Below, piece by piece: positions 1 to 12,721 of a DNA stretch of 64,000 nucleotides. Both the position numbers and the translations under genes were made by a program. This DNA is from Ligilactobacillus sp900765635 (GTDB lineage Bacteria > Bacillota > Bacilli > Lactobacillales > Lactobacillaceae): contig NZ_CASCJC010000001.1 of assembly GCF_949152225.1 (NCBI RefSeq), positions 124,001 through 188,000 of the forward strand. The letters run 5' to 3'. Below the pieces are notes generated by a model, which had not been told where the DNA came from, did no database searches, and was given only the letters and a program-made list of their open reading frames with translations. How positions within the stretch are numbered: position 1 is the first letter of the stretch; each line of letters starts with the position of its first letter.

Positions 1-309
1 GATAAGATGCTTAGAATCTATAGAGATGCACGTTTCTATGGAATGCGCGTATTGATTTTAGTCGAAGATCCGATTGATGCTTTGACTTTAATCAAAGGTG
101 GAATCAAAGTCGAAATGGTTAACGTGGGTGCAATTAGTTTTAACAGTTCGCGCAAGATGGTTTCTGATGCCATCTCGGTCAACGCAGAAGATGTAGTTGC
201 ATTTAAATGGATGCATCAACACGGAATTGCGCTGGATATGCGTAAAGTTTCAAATGATTCGTCAAAAGATTTATGGCGGGTTTTAGTTGAAAAAGGGCTG
301 GTTAGCTGA
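1..309 (+). CDS. PTS mannose-family IIB protein, C-terminal part (5' end outside window)
   Basis: The reading frame is open from base 1 with no start, so the gene begins upstream. The visible 102 residues match the second half of a mannose-type IIB domain and align with the IIB part of the next gene: DALTLIKGG against DALEAIKGG, then VNVG, then DMRKV against DVRKV. The phosphorylated histidine loop would lie upstream of the window. It is a single IIB, not fused to IIA. Such lone IIB proteins can sit beside man operons, sometimes as regulatory partners, but its role here is inferred only from position 72 bases before manL. Confidence 0.75.
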   Translation, partial: DKMLRIYRDARFYGMRVLILVEDPIDALTLIKGGIKVEMVNVGAISFNSSRKMVSDAISVNAEDVVAFKWMHQHGIALDMRKVSNDSSKDLWRVLVEKGLVS

Positions 310-319
310 TTGTCTTGAG

Positions 320-359
320 TTGACAAAAGTTGACAGTTTGTTTTAGGAGTTTCTAAATA
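320..359 (+). promoter_or_regulatory. Putative promoter of manLMNO with doubled TTGACA
   Basis: TTGACA occurs twice, at 320-325 and 330-335. The second is 18 bases from TAAATA (354-359). The AAGGAGG ribosome binding site of manL follows at 369-375. No sigma-54 type -24/-12 motif is visible, although man operons in some Firmicutes use sigma-54. Confidence 0.4.
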
Positions 360-381
360 CATTTTTAAGGAGGACAACATA

Positions 382-1365
382 ATGGTAGGTATTATCCTAG
401 CAAGTCATGGTGGCTTTGCTGAAGGCATTTTCCAATCAGGCGAAATGATTTTTGGTAAACAAGAAAATGTTCAAGCAGTTACCTTGATGCCAAGTGAAGG
501 CCCAGACGATGTTCGGGCTAAAATGGAAAAGGCAATCGCTTCATTTGACGATCAAGAAGAAGTGTTATTCTTAGTTGATTTATGGGGCGGTACACCATTT
601 AACCAAGCAAATAATTTGTTTGAAGCTCATAAAGATAAATGGGCAATTGTGGCCGGCATGAACTTGCCAATGGTCATCGAAGCATATGCATCACGTTTTT
701 CGATGAACTCTGCGCAAGAAATTGCTGCACACATTATCGAAACAGGTAAGGATGGCGTAAAGATTAAACCAGAATCCTTACAACCAAAAGAAGCACCAAA
801 AGCTGCTGAAAAACCAGCACAACCTACAGGAGCAATTCCTCCTGGAACAGTACTTGGTGATGGCAAGATTAAATACGTTTTAGCACGTATCGATTCTCGT
901 TTATTACACGGTCAAGTTGCAACAGCATGGACTAAGACAACTCAACCAGATCGTATCATTGTTGTTTCTGATGGAGTTGCAAAAGACAATTTACGTAAGA
1001 GCTTAATTACAGAAGCTGCTCCTCCAGGAGTAAAGGCTAACGTTGTGCCAATCAAGAAGATGATTGAAGTTGCAAAAGATCCTCGTTTTGGTAACACTAA
1101 AGCTCTCTTGTTATTTGAAACACCACAAGATGCCTTAGAAGCAATCAAAGGTGGCGTTGATATCAAGGAATTAAACGTTGGCTCTATGGCACACTCTGTA
1201 GGTAAAGTGGCTGTTAACAAGGTTCTTTCCTTAGGTAAAGATGATGTGGCAACTTATGACGAATTAAAGAAGATGGGTATCAAATTCGATGTTCGTAAAG
1301 TTCCTGCAGATTCTAGAGATAACATGGATGATATTCTTGAAAAAGCTCGTAAAGAGTTGAACTAG
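382..1365 (+). CDS. manL: PTS mannose/glucose-type IIAB protein ManL
   Basis: Cytoplasmic phosphotransfer protein of a mannose-family PTS: it takes phosphate from HPr on the IIA domain and passes it through IIB to sugar bound by IIC/IID. The IIA domain spans about residues 1-130 with the active histidine H9 in ASHGGFAEG. An Ala/Pro/Lys-rich linker (about 135-158) joins it to IIB (about 163-327), whose phosphohistidine is H176 in DSRLLHGQV. At 327 residues it has the usual ManL length. AAGGAGG lies 6 bases before the ATG. It leads the manL-M-N-O cluster, the usual main glucose/mannose uptake system of lactobacilli and often a source of catabolite signalling. Confidence 0.93.
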   Translation: MVGIILASHGGFAEGIFQSGEMIFGKQENVQAVTLMPSEGPDDVRAKMEKAIASFDDQEEVLFLVDLWGGTPFNQANNLFEAHKDKWAIVAGMNLPMVIEAYASRFSMNSAQEIAAHIIETGKDGVKIKPESLQPKEAPKAAEKPAQPTGAIPPGTVLGDGKIKYVLARIDSRLLHGQVATAWTKTTQPDRIIVVSDGVAKDNLRKSLITEAAPPGVKANVVPIKKMIEVAKDPRFGNTKALLLFETPQDALEAIKGGVDIKELNVGSMAHSVGKVAVNKVLSLGKDDVATYDELKKMGIKFDVRKVPADSRDNMDDILEKARKELN

Positions 1366-1394
1366 TGTTTTTAAAAAAGATAGGAGGATAAAAC

Positions 1395-2198
1395 ATGTCT
1401 GCTATATCAATGATTTTAGTAGTAATTATTGCCTTTCTTGCGGGTATGGAAGGTATTTTGGATGAATTCCAATTCCATCAACCGCTTGTGGCATGTACAT
1501 TAATCGGTTTAGTTACAGGTAACTTAGAAGCCGGTATCGTTTTAGGTGGTTCGTTACAAATGATCGCAATGGGTTGGGCAAATATCGGTGCTGCTGTAGC
1601 GCCCGATGCAGCTTTGGCATCTGTTGCTTCCGCTATTATTTTGGTTTTAGGTGGTCAAGGTGTTAAAGGTGTTAACGCAGCAATCGCTATTGCAATCCCA
1701 TTGGCTGTTGCTGGTTTGTTCTTAACAATGGTTGTGCGTACATTGGCTGTGCCAATTGTGCATATTATGGATAAAGCAGCTGAAGAAGGTAACTACCGCA
1801 AGATTGAAATTTGGCAAATCTTAGCTATTTGTATGCAAGGTTTACGTATTGCAATTCCTGCTGCTTGCTTGATCTTTATTCCTGCTTCTGCAGTTCGTCA
1901 TTTCCTAGAATCAATGCCAGCTTGGTTAAACGATGGTATGGCTATCGGTGGTGGCATGGTTGTTGCCGTTGGTTATGCTTTAGTTATCAACATGATGGCA
2001 ACACGTGAAGTATGGCCATTCTTCATCATTGGTTTTGCTATCGCAGCTATCTCTGATTTAACATTGATTGCTATCGGTGCTATCGGGGTTTCCTTAGCTT
2101 TAATCTACCTTGAATTAAGCAAGGGTGGTTCTGGCAACGGAAATGGTGGTAACTCCAATACAGGTGATCCACTTGGCGATATTTTAAATGATTACTAG
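1395..2198 (+). CDS. manM: PTS mannose-type IIC component ManM
   Basis: Polytopic membrane protein forming the sugar channel with IID. The 267 residues are strongly hydrophobic and carry the typical IIC-Man stretch with GLVTGNLEAGIVLGGSLQM and an Asp in the PDAALAS loop. The C-terminus is a Gly/Asn/Ser-rich tail, longer and more repetitive than in most ManM proteins I recall. The gene starts 29 bases after manL with GGAGG in front and ends 20 bases before manN, so the genes are translated from one message. IIC/IID pairs of this family also serve as receptors for class IIa bacteriocins in related bacteria. Confidence 0.92.
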   Translation: MSAISMILVVIIAFLAGMEGILDEFQFHQPLVACTLIGLVTGNLEAGIVLGGSLQMIAMGWANIGAAVAPDAALASVASAIILVLGGQGVKGVNAAIAIAIPLAVAGLFLTMVVRTLAVPIVHIMDKAAEEGNYRKIEIWQILAICMQGLRIAIPAACLIFIPASAVRHFLESMPAWLNDGMAIGGGMVVAVGYALVINMMATREVWPFFIIGFAIAAISDLTLIAIGAIGVSLALIYLELSKGGSGNGNGGNSNTGDPLGDILNDY

Positions 2199-2218
2199 GA
2201 TTGAAGGAGGAAACAAAA

Positions 2219-3133
2219 ATGACAGAAAAGAAAATTACTTTAACTAAAAAAGATCGTTTATCTGTTGCATGGCGTTCTACCTTCCTTCAAGGTTCTTGGA
2301 ACTACGAACGTATGCAAAATGGTGGTTGGTGCTTTGCATTAATGCCAGCTTTAAATAAGTTATATAAATCAAAAGAAGATCGTGCCGCAGCTTACAAGCG
2401 TCACTTGGAATTCTTTAACACTCACCCATATTTAGCATCACCAGTTATCGGTGTTACTTTAGCTTTGGAAGAAGAACGTGCCAACGGTGCTGAAGTTGAC
2501 GACGTTGCTATCCAAGGGGTTAAAGTTGGTATGATGGGACCTTTGGCCGGTGTTGGTGATCCAGTGTTCTGGTATACTGTTCGTCCAATGCTTGGTGCTT
2601 TGGGTGCATCTTTGGCTTTAGGTGGTAGCATTTTAGGACCAATTTTATTCTTTGTTTGCTGGAATATTATTCGTTGGGCCTTCATGTGGTATACACAAGA
2701 ATTTGGCTACAAAGCTGGTTCTAAGATTACAGAAGACTTATCTGGTGGTTTATTGCAACAAGTTACTCGTGGAGCATCTTTGATGGGGATGTTCGTGTTA
2801 GGTGCGTTGATTCAACGTTGGGTATCTATCAAGTTCACCCCAGTTGTTTCCAAGACAACCTTGAGTGATGGTGCATTCATCAACTGGGATAAATTACCAA
2901 AAGGTACAGCTGGTATTCGTTCTGCGTTAGAACAACAAGCAAATGGTTTGGCATTGTCTGATATTAAAGTTACAACATTGCAAAACAACTTGGATCAATT
3001 AATTCCAGGTTTGGCTGGTTTACTCTTGACACTTCTTTGCATGTGGTTGCTTAAGAAGAAAGTATCTCCAATCGTAATCATTCTCGCATTGTTCGTTGTA
3101 GGTATTGTGGGTCACGTAATTCACTTACTTTAA
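2219..3133 (+). CDS. manN: PTS mannose-type IID component ManN
   Basis: Second membrane subunit of the mannose PTS channel. I place the start at ATG 2219, 8 bases after GGAGG, not at the in-frame TTG at 2201; this gives 304 residues starting MTEKKITLTKKDR. Family signatures include QGSWNYERMQNGGWCFALMP near the N-terminus and a Gly-rich MGPLAGVGDP loop. The C-terminal part contains several hydrophobic helices. A region around residues 210-255 (after RWVSIKF) is the variable extracellular loop known from bacteriocin-receptor studies of this family. Confidence 0.92.
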   Translation: MTEKKITLTKKDRLSVAWRSTFLQGSWNYERMQNGGWCFALMPALNKLYKSKEDRAAAYKRHLEFFNTHPYLASPVIGVTLALEEERANGAEVDDVAIQGVKVGMMGPLAGVGDPVFWYTVRPMLGALGASLALGGSILGPILFFVCWNIIRWAFMWYTQEFGYKAGSKITEDLSGGLLQQVTRGASLMGMFVLGALIQRWVSIKFTPVVSKTTLSDGAFINWDKLPKGTAGIRSALEQQANGLALSDIKVTTLQNNLDQLIPGLAGLLLTLLCMWLLKKKVSPIVIILALFVVGIVGHVIHLL

Positions 3134-3152
3134 TATTTGGAACAATCTTAAC

Positions 3153-3190
3153 AAAAGCAGTTCTATCCGTTGGGATGGGGCTGCTTTTAT
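3153..3190 (+). terminator. Hairpin between manN and manO (partial terminator)
   Basis: AAAAGCAG pairs with CTGCTTTT, with a further inner CTATCC/GGATGG helix, followed by a short T tract that is part of the stem. The position inside the operon suggests a partial terminator or mRNA-processing site that lowers manO expression relative to manLMN. Confidence 0.6.
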
Positions 3191-3233
3191 GATATGATGG
3201 AATTGAAATTTGTTGTGAAATGGAGGAAAGAAA

Positions 3234-3611
3234 ATGGTAGAATCGCTTAATACAAAAGTCGATTTAGTGATGGACGCAACGTCTTATTTAGGTTTGACTG
3301 ATTACGGTAAGATAATGATAGGGGATCGGGGTTTTGAATTTTATAATGACCGTGATCCACGCAAATTCGTGCAGATTCCATGGGAAGAAGTGGATTTGGT
3401 GATTGCATCTGTCTTATTAGGAGGAAAGTGGATTCCACGTTATGCAATTCAAACCAAGAAAAATGGGACATATACGTTTTCTTCTAAAAATCCTAAGGTT
3501 GTTTTACGGGCGATTCGTAATTATGTCGATCCACAACATATGGTTCGTTCATTATCCTTCTTCCAAGTTCTTAGTCGGGGAATTAAACGCCGATTTAATA
3601 AGCAAAAATAA
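3234..3611 (+). CDS. manO: DUF956 protein ManO
   Basis: A 125-residue protein of the DUF956 family, found almost only as the last gene of mannose-type PTS operons in lactobacilli, listeriae and streptococci. It starts MVESLNTKVDLVMDATSYLG and has a basic C-terminus (SRGIKRRFNKQK). It has no signal peptide or membrane helix, so it should be cytoplasmic. GGAGG lies 8 bases before the ATG. A role in controlling man operon expression has been suggested for the family; nothing in the sequence shows a mechanism. Confidence 0.88.
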   Translation: MVESLNTKVDLVMDATSYLGLTDYGKIMIGDRGFEFYNDRDPRKFVQIPWEEVDLVIASVLLGGKWIPRYAIQTKKNGTYTFSSKNPKVVLRAIRNYVDPQHMVRSLSFFQVLSRGIKRRFNKQK

Positions 3612-3620
3612 TTTTTCTGA

Positions 3621-3646
3621 GACGAGAGTTATTCTCGTCTTTTTTG
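3621..3646 (+). terminator. Rho-independent terminator after manO
   Basis: GACGAGA and TCTCGTC form a 7-bp stem with a 5-base loop, followed directly by six T. It ends the man operon. Confidence 0.88.
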
Positions 3647-4143
3647 TTATTATAAAGACGGACGTTTATTAATTTAAATACAAGATAGATGATAGATATA
3701 CGAAAATTAGGATTAGATATTCCGATAATATTTGGGATACAAAATAAAAACATTTGATAACGTTTTAATTTTATAAAAGATGTTGACGTGAGGAGAAAAA
3801 GCCTGTATAGTAAATATCGTTGCTGATATGCAACGGCAAAAACTTAAAAAAGATAACAAAAAACATCTTGACTAGATAGGCTAAATTTGGTAAGATATAA
3901 AAGTTGTCACGAATCAAATATATTGGTTTACGATTGAATTTTTATTCAAAAATAAATAAAAAAAGTGCTTGACACTTAAATGTTGATTCGGTATAATATA
4001 AAAGTTGTTAAATACAACTTGAGTAGATCTTTGAAAACTGAACAAAGTTTAGACAAACCAAATGTGTAGGGTGCTTGCAATAAGCAAGTCAAATAACATT
4101 TGCGAAGTCAATTCGCTAGTAAAAATTAATGAGTCACAAACTT
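3647..4143 (+). promoter_or_regulatory. rrn upstream region with three tandem promoters
   Basis: This stretch of about 500 bases holds no gene. Three sigma-A promoters with exact 17-base spacers face the 16S gene: TTGACG/TATAGT (3783-3811), TTGACT/TAAGAT (3868-3896) and TTGACA/TATAAT (3969-3997), the last being a perfect consensus. The second and third are each followed by ATAAAAGTTGT, a repeated start-site sequence. A boxA-like CTTTGAAAACT is at 4029-4039 and the 5' arm of the 16S processing stem at 4034-4053. Confidence 0.85.
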
Positions 4144-8826
<4,683 letters not shown>

Positions 8827-8897
8827 GTCAAAACGCAGTTTTCTCTGAAGTGTTTGAATCTAGTTTTGAGAGAACAAATTTCTTTCAACATTTAAAT

Positions 8898-9016
<119 letters not shown>

Positions 9017-9020
9017 GACT

Positions 9021-9054
9021 AAAGTCGTTAGCTGTTTGGCTAGCGGCTTTTTTT
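9021..9054 (+). terminator. rrn operon terminator
   Basis: AAAGTCGTTAGC and GCTAGCGGCTTT form a strong stem, followed by an eight-base T run. Confidence 0.85.
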
Positions 9055-9122
9055 GTTGTAAAATTTAACAAAAAATATCAAACAAAAAAAAAATAAAAAA
9101 AACAAAAAATATCAAAAAAATA
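9055..9122 (+). repeat. A-rich tract with a 14-base direct repeat upstream of the gat promoter
   Basis: CAAAAAATATCAAA occurs at 9069-9082 and again at 9103-9116, 34 bases apart start to start, in nearly pure A/T sequence just upstream of the -35 box. It could act as an UP element, bent DNA or a regulator site. No operator of a known family is recognised. Confidence 0.55.
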
Positions 9123-9151
9123 TTGACGATTATTTTGTAAGCGCTTATAAT
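9123..9151 (+). promoter_or_regulatory. Promoter of the gat/lac operon overlapped by a cre site
   Basis: TTGACG (9123-9128), a 17-base spacer and a perfect TATAAT (9146-9151). TGTAAGCGCTTATA (9136-9149), close to the catabolite-responsive element consensus TGNAARCGNWWWCA, covers the spacer and most of the -10 box. CcpA bound here would block RNA polymerase directly. Confidence 0.8.
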
Positions 9152-9183
9152 TAACCGTGTGATTTAACAAGGGGGGATTTATT

Positions 9184-9678
9184 ATGAGTGTTTGTAATCG
9201 TTTGTTTTCTAGTGAACATATCTATATTAGCAATCAACAAGATCAAATAAAAGTTTTTGAAGAAGTTGCACAAAAATTGGTGGAAGCCAATTTAGTGACA
9301 GATGATTTTTTGAATAATTTAGTTGAGCGAGAAAGTAACTATCCTACAGGTTTATCACTTAAACCCGTGGGAGCACAATTGCCAGATATTGCAATTCCGC
9401 ATACGGAAAGTGAGTTTGTTAAGGTAACAAAGATTGTACCGATTAAATTAGTACATCCAGTTAAGTTTAAAAATATGTTAAATCCTAGTGAAGAATTGGA
9501 TGTATCGTTTTTATTTATGATTTTAAATAAAAATGGACAAGCGCAAACAGCCATTCTAGCTAAGATTATGGATTTTATTAATGCGCAAGACCCGACTAAA
9601 TTACAAGAATTTTTTGGATATACAGATCAAGCAATGGTATTTGAATTTTTAAAAACAAACTTTAAGGAGGAATTTTAA
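9184..9678 (+). CDS. gatA: PTS galactitol-family IIA component
   Basis: Cytoplasmic IIA phosphocarrier of 164 residues with the fructose/mannitol-type IIA fold; the active histidine is probably H73 in DIAIPHTE. GGGGGG lies 8 bases before the ATG. It is the first gene of a IIA-IIB-IIC set followed by a DeoR regulator and lacABD, so the transported sugar should enter tagatose-6-phosphate metabolism. Galactitol, galactose and tagatose are all possible substrates; linkage to lacA/lacB (galactose-6-phosphate isomerase) favours galactose. Confidence 0.85.
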   Translation: MSVCNRLFSSEHIYISNQQDQIKVFEEVAQKLVEANLVTDDFLNNLVERESNYPTGLSLKPVGAQLPDIAIPHTESEFVKVTKIVPIKLVHPVKFKNMLNPSEELDVSFLFMILNKNGQAQTAILAKIMDFINAQDPTKLQEFFGYTDQAMVFEFLKTNFKEEF

Positions 9679-9981
9679 ATGATTAAAATTTTAGCAGCAT
9701 GCGGAGCAGGAGTTAACTCAAGTCATCAAATTAAAAGCGCGTTGGAAGAAGAATTAAGTAAAAGAGGCTATCAAGTTAGTTGTGATGCAGTAATGATTAA
9801 AGATATCAATGCTGAAATGTTGGAACATTATGATATTTTTGCACAAATTGCCAATACTGATTTAGGGTTTGAAGTAAAGATTCCAGTTGTTGATGCAGGA
9901 GCAATTTTATATCGTATTCCAGCTATGGCAGAACCTGTTTACCAACAAATGGAAGCGGTTATTAAAGAACTTAATAAATAA
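9679..9981 (+). CDS. gatB: PTS galactitol-family IIB component
   Basis: 100-residue IIB protein starting MIKILAACGAGVNSSHQIK. Cysteine C8 in the phosphate-binding loop is the expected phosphorylation site. It starts on the base after the gatA stop and has AAGGAGG in the end of gatA, so the two are translationally linked. It passes phosphate from GatA to the sugar on the IIC protein. Confidence 0.87.
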   Translation: MIKILAACGAGVNSSHQIKSALEEELSKRGYQVSCDAVMIKDINAEMLEHYDIFAQIANTDLGFEVKIPVVDAGAILYRIPAMAEPVYQQMEAVIKELNK

Positions 9982-10016
9982 TAAAAGGATAAACTTGAAG
10001 GTAGGGGGCTATCAAG

Positions 10017-11420
10017 ATGGACGTAATTATTAATTTTGCGAATTGGGTACTTAAGCCATTAATTCAAATGGGAGCAGCACCTTTAATGACGATTGTCTTA
10101 ACGTTTTTAGCGTTGTGTTTTAGGGTGAAGTTTTCAAAGGCATTAGAAGGTGGAATTAAATTAGGGATCTCGATTACGGGTATTAGTGCAATTATTAATA
10201 TTTTAACCACTGCTTTTTCAGGAGCTATGACTGACTTTGTTGGGCGAACTGGTTTATCTTTAAACGTGACAGACGTTGGTTGGGCACCGCTAGCAACAAT
10301 TACTTGGGGATCACCATATACACTTTATTTCTTATTAATTATGGTAATTGTTAATATTGTGATGTTGCTTTTGAAAAAGACAAATACTTTAGATGTTGAT
10401 ATTTTTGATATTTGGCATCTATCAATCGTTGGATTATTTGCAATCTTTTGTGGTGCAAGTTTATTTATAGCAACTCTTTTGGTTGTCTTTATCGGTATTT
10501 TAAAGATTATTAATTCTGATTTAATGAAGCCAACCTTTAACGATTTGTTAAATGCACCTGATTCTAACCCGATGACAACAACTCATATGAACTTTATGAT
10601 GAATCCAGTTATCATGGTTTTTGATAAGATTTTTGATAAGCTTTTCCCATGGCTAGATAAGTATGATTTTGATGCAGCTAAGTTAAACAGTAAAATTGGT
10701 TTTTGGGGTTCAAAATTTGCGATTGGTATTTACCTAGGAATTTTTGTGGGCTTGTTAGCTGGACAAAAACCATCACAAATTTGCACATTAGCCTTTACAG
10801 CTGCGGTCTGCTTGGAATTGTTCTCATTAATTGGTAGTTGGTTTATTGCGGCTGTTGAACCATTGTCTCAAGGAATTACAGATTTTGCTTCTAAGAAATT
10901 AAAAGGTCGTACATTAAACATTGGTTTGGATTGGCCTTTCATTGCAGGCCGTGCAGAAATTTGGGCAGCTGCAAACATCTTGGCACCAATCATGTTACTT
11001 GAAGCAATTATTTTACCAGGTAATAAATTATTGCCATTAGGTGGGATTATTGCGATGGGGGTAACGCCTGCTTTGCTTGTTGTAACACGAGGTAAATTGA
11101 TTCGAATGATCGTAATTGGAGCAATTGAGTTGCCATTATTCTTATGGTCAGGTACATTGATTGCACCATTCGTAACAAATATTGCTCAAAAAGTAGGAGC
11201 GTTTCCGAAAGGGTTGAATGCACATTCAATGATTTCACATACAACGATGGAAGGACCGATTGAAAAATTCTTAGGTTATTTAGTTGGTCATGCATCACAA
11301 GGTGAAATTCAAATGATTATTTATATGGTATTAGCCTTAGTAGCTTATTTGCTAATTTTTGTATGGTATGCTTTTGAAATGAAGAAACGTAACAAAGCAT
11401 ATAAAGATGCCAAAAAATAG
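10017..11420 (+). CDS. gatC: PTS galactitol-family IIC permease
   Basis: 467-residue integral membrane transporter with about ten or more hydrophobic segments, typical of GatC-type permeases, including the GRTLNIGLDWPF region about residue 300. It starts 35 bases after gatB with a weak AGGGGG site. It imports and phosphorylates the hexose or hexitol with GatA and GatB. The absence of a galactitol-1-phosphate dehydrogenase and the presence of lacAB point to galactose (forming galactose-6-phosphate) or tagatose. Confidence 0.85.
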   Translation: MDVIINFANWVLKPLIQMGAAPLMTIVLTFLALCFRVKFSKALEGGIKLGISITGISAIINILTTAFSGAMTDFVGRTGLSLNVTDVGWAPLATITWGSPYTLYFLLIMVIVNIVMLLLKKTNTLDVDIFDIWHLSIVGLFAIFCGASLFIATLLVVFIGILKIINSDLMKPTFNDLLNAPDSNPMTTTHMNFMMNPVIMVFDKIFDKLFPWLDKYDFDAAKLNSKIGFWGSKFAIGIYLGIFVGLLAGQKPSQICTLAFTAAVCLELFSLIGSWFIAAVEPLSQGITDFASKKLKGRTLNIGLDWPFIAGRAEIWAAANILAPIMLLEAIILPGNKLLPLGGIIAMGVTPALLVVTRGKLIRMIVIGAIELPLFLWSGTLIAPFVTNIAQKVGAFPKGLNAHSMISHTTMEGPIEKFLGYLVGHASQGEIQMIIYMVLALVAYLLIFVWYAFEMKKRNKAYKDAKK

Positions 11421-11502
11421 CTCTTTACTTGAGATAGACAATATTTATTTTGATTTGTTAAACTAGTTTTGTTTAAAGTAAAGACTAAGGAAGGGATTTT
11501 TA

Positions 11503-12264
11503 ATGTTAAAAAAAGAACGTTTAATTGCAATCTTAGAACAAGTTAATCAACGAGGCATTGTGACGGTTAATGATTTGATTACGATTTTAAATGTCTCTGA
11601 TATGACTATTCGACGTGATTTAGATGAGCTAGCCAAAGATGGAAAGATTATCCGTATTCATGGTGGCGCTCAAAGCATTAATGCACCGACTTTAACAGAG
11701 TTATCCCATATTGAAAAAAAGAAAATTCATTCTGTTCAAAAAGAAGCCATTGCTAAACAAGCAGCTAGTTTGATACAAGAGAATTCAACGATTTATCTAG
11801 GCCCAGGAACTACAATTGAACTGATAGCTCAATATGTCCATAGAACCGAGGGCTTAAGAATAGTTACTAATAGTTTGCCAGTTTTTAAAACATGGAAAAA
11901 TAAAGATATCGAATTGATTTTAATTGGGGGAAATTACCGTAAAAAATCAGGCGCATTTATTGGAAGCTTAACAGTTGATATGTTAAAACAACTAAAGTTT
12001 AACCAGGCATTTGTGGGGATAAATGCATTGCGCGATCAACATTTGATGACAGCAAACCCAGAAGAAGGGTTAGCACAAACAATTGCGCTAGAAAATTCAC
12101 GTAAACGAATTATTTTAGCCGATAAATTCAAGATTGAACAAGACGATTTTTATGAGTTTTACAACTTAACAGATATTGATATGTTTGTGACAAATGAAAT
12201 CGAAGATATAGAAATACTTGAAAAATATCAAAAGTATACCCATGTAATTGAGGCAAAGAATTAA
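11503..12264 (+). CDS. lacR: DeoR-family repressor (LacR/GatR-like)
   Basis: 253-residue regulator with an N-terminal DeoR helix-turn-helix (about residues 5-57: VSDMTIRRDLDEL and IRIHGGA) and a C-terminal sugar-phosphate sensing domain with YLGPGTTIE and GGNYR motifs. It lies between the PTS genes and lacABD, on the same strand, 13 bases before lacA. The likely inducer is tagatose-6-phosphate or another intermediate of the pathway, as for LacR of lactococci and staphylococci. The 82-base gap before it contains GTTAAACTAGTTTTG, partly palindromic, a weak operator candidate. Confidence 0.82.
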   Translation: MLKKERLIAILEQVNQRGIVTVNDLITILNVSDMTIRRDLDELAKDGKIIRIHGGAQSINAPTLTELSHIEKKKIHSVQKEAIAKQAASLIQENSTIYLGPGTTIELIAQYVHRTEGLRIVTNSLPVFKTWKNKDIELILIGGNYRKKSGAFIGSLTVDMLKQLKFNQAFVGINALRDQHLMTANPEEGLAQTIALENSRKRIILADKFKIEQDDFYEFYNLTDIDMFVTNEIEDIEILEKYQKYTHVIEAKN

Positions 12265-12277
12265 TTAGGAGGAATTT

Positions 12278-12706
12278 ATGAAAGTAGCATTAGGGGCGGA
12301 TCAAAAAGGGTTTGCATTAAAAGAAGAAATCAAAGAATATTTAACATCCAAAGGTTATGAGATTTTGGATTTGACACAACAACCAGCTATAGATTTTGTT
12401 GATTCAGCAGTAGCCGTTAGTGAAGCGGTGCTAAGTAAACAAGCCGACAGAGGTATTATGTTTGACGAATATGGTGTCGGCTCAGCTATGGCAAGCAACA
12501 AAATTCAAGGTATGGTTACAGCTAATGTTGCCGAAGAAAACACAGCGCATATGACTACTGAACATAATGGAGCTAAGGCAATTGCATTAGGAGCTGGCAT
12601 AGTGGGGATAAAGCTAGCACAAGCGATTGTAGATAACTATTTAGGAATCGAATATGCTGGTGGACGTCATCAAATTCGATTGGATATGCTAGAAAAATTA
12701 TCATAA
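12278..12706 (+). CDS. lacA: Galactose-6-phosphate isomerase subunit LacA
   Basis: 142-residue RpiB/LacAB-fold subunit starting MKVALGADQKGFALK. With LacB it forms the heteromeric enzyme converting D-galactose-6-phosphate to D-tagatose-6-phosphate. It shows the family pattern of a conserved N-terminal fold with a diverged active site (FDEYGVGSAMASNK where LacB has LCGTGVGIS). TAGGAGG lies 7 bases before the ATG. lacB follows 15 bases later. Confidence 0.92.
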   Translation: MKVALGADQKGFALKEEIKEYLTSKGYEILDLTQQPAIDFVDSAVAVSEAVLSKQADRGIMFDEYGVGSAMASNKIQGMVTANVAEENTAHMTTEHNGAKAIALGAGIVGIKLAQAIVDNYLGIEYAGGRHQIRLDMLEKLS

Positions 12707-12721
12707 AAATGGGGGATTGTG

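Noticed and set aside
3751..3768. cre-like TTGATAACGTTTTAA upstream of the first rrn promoter
   Set aside because: Two mismatches at conserved positions and a location before an rRNA operon make CcpA control unlikely.
10017..11420. Reading the gat-type PTS as a galactitol system
   Set aside because: Not excluded, but no galactitol-1-phosphate dehydrogenase is present and lacAB are; galactose or tagatose is the better reading.
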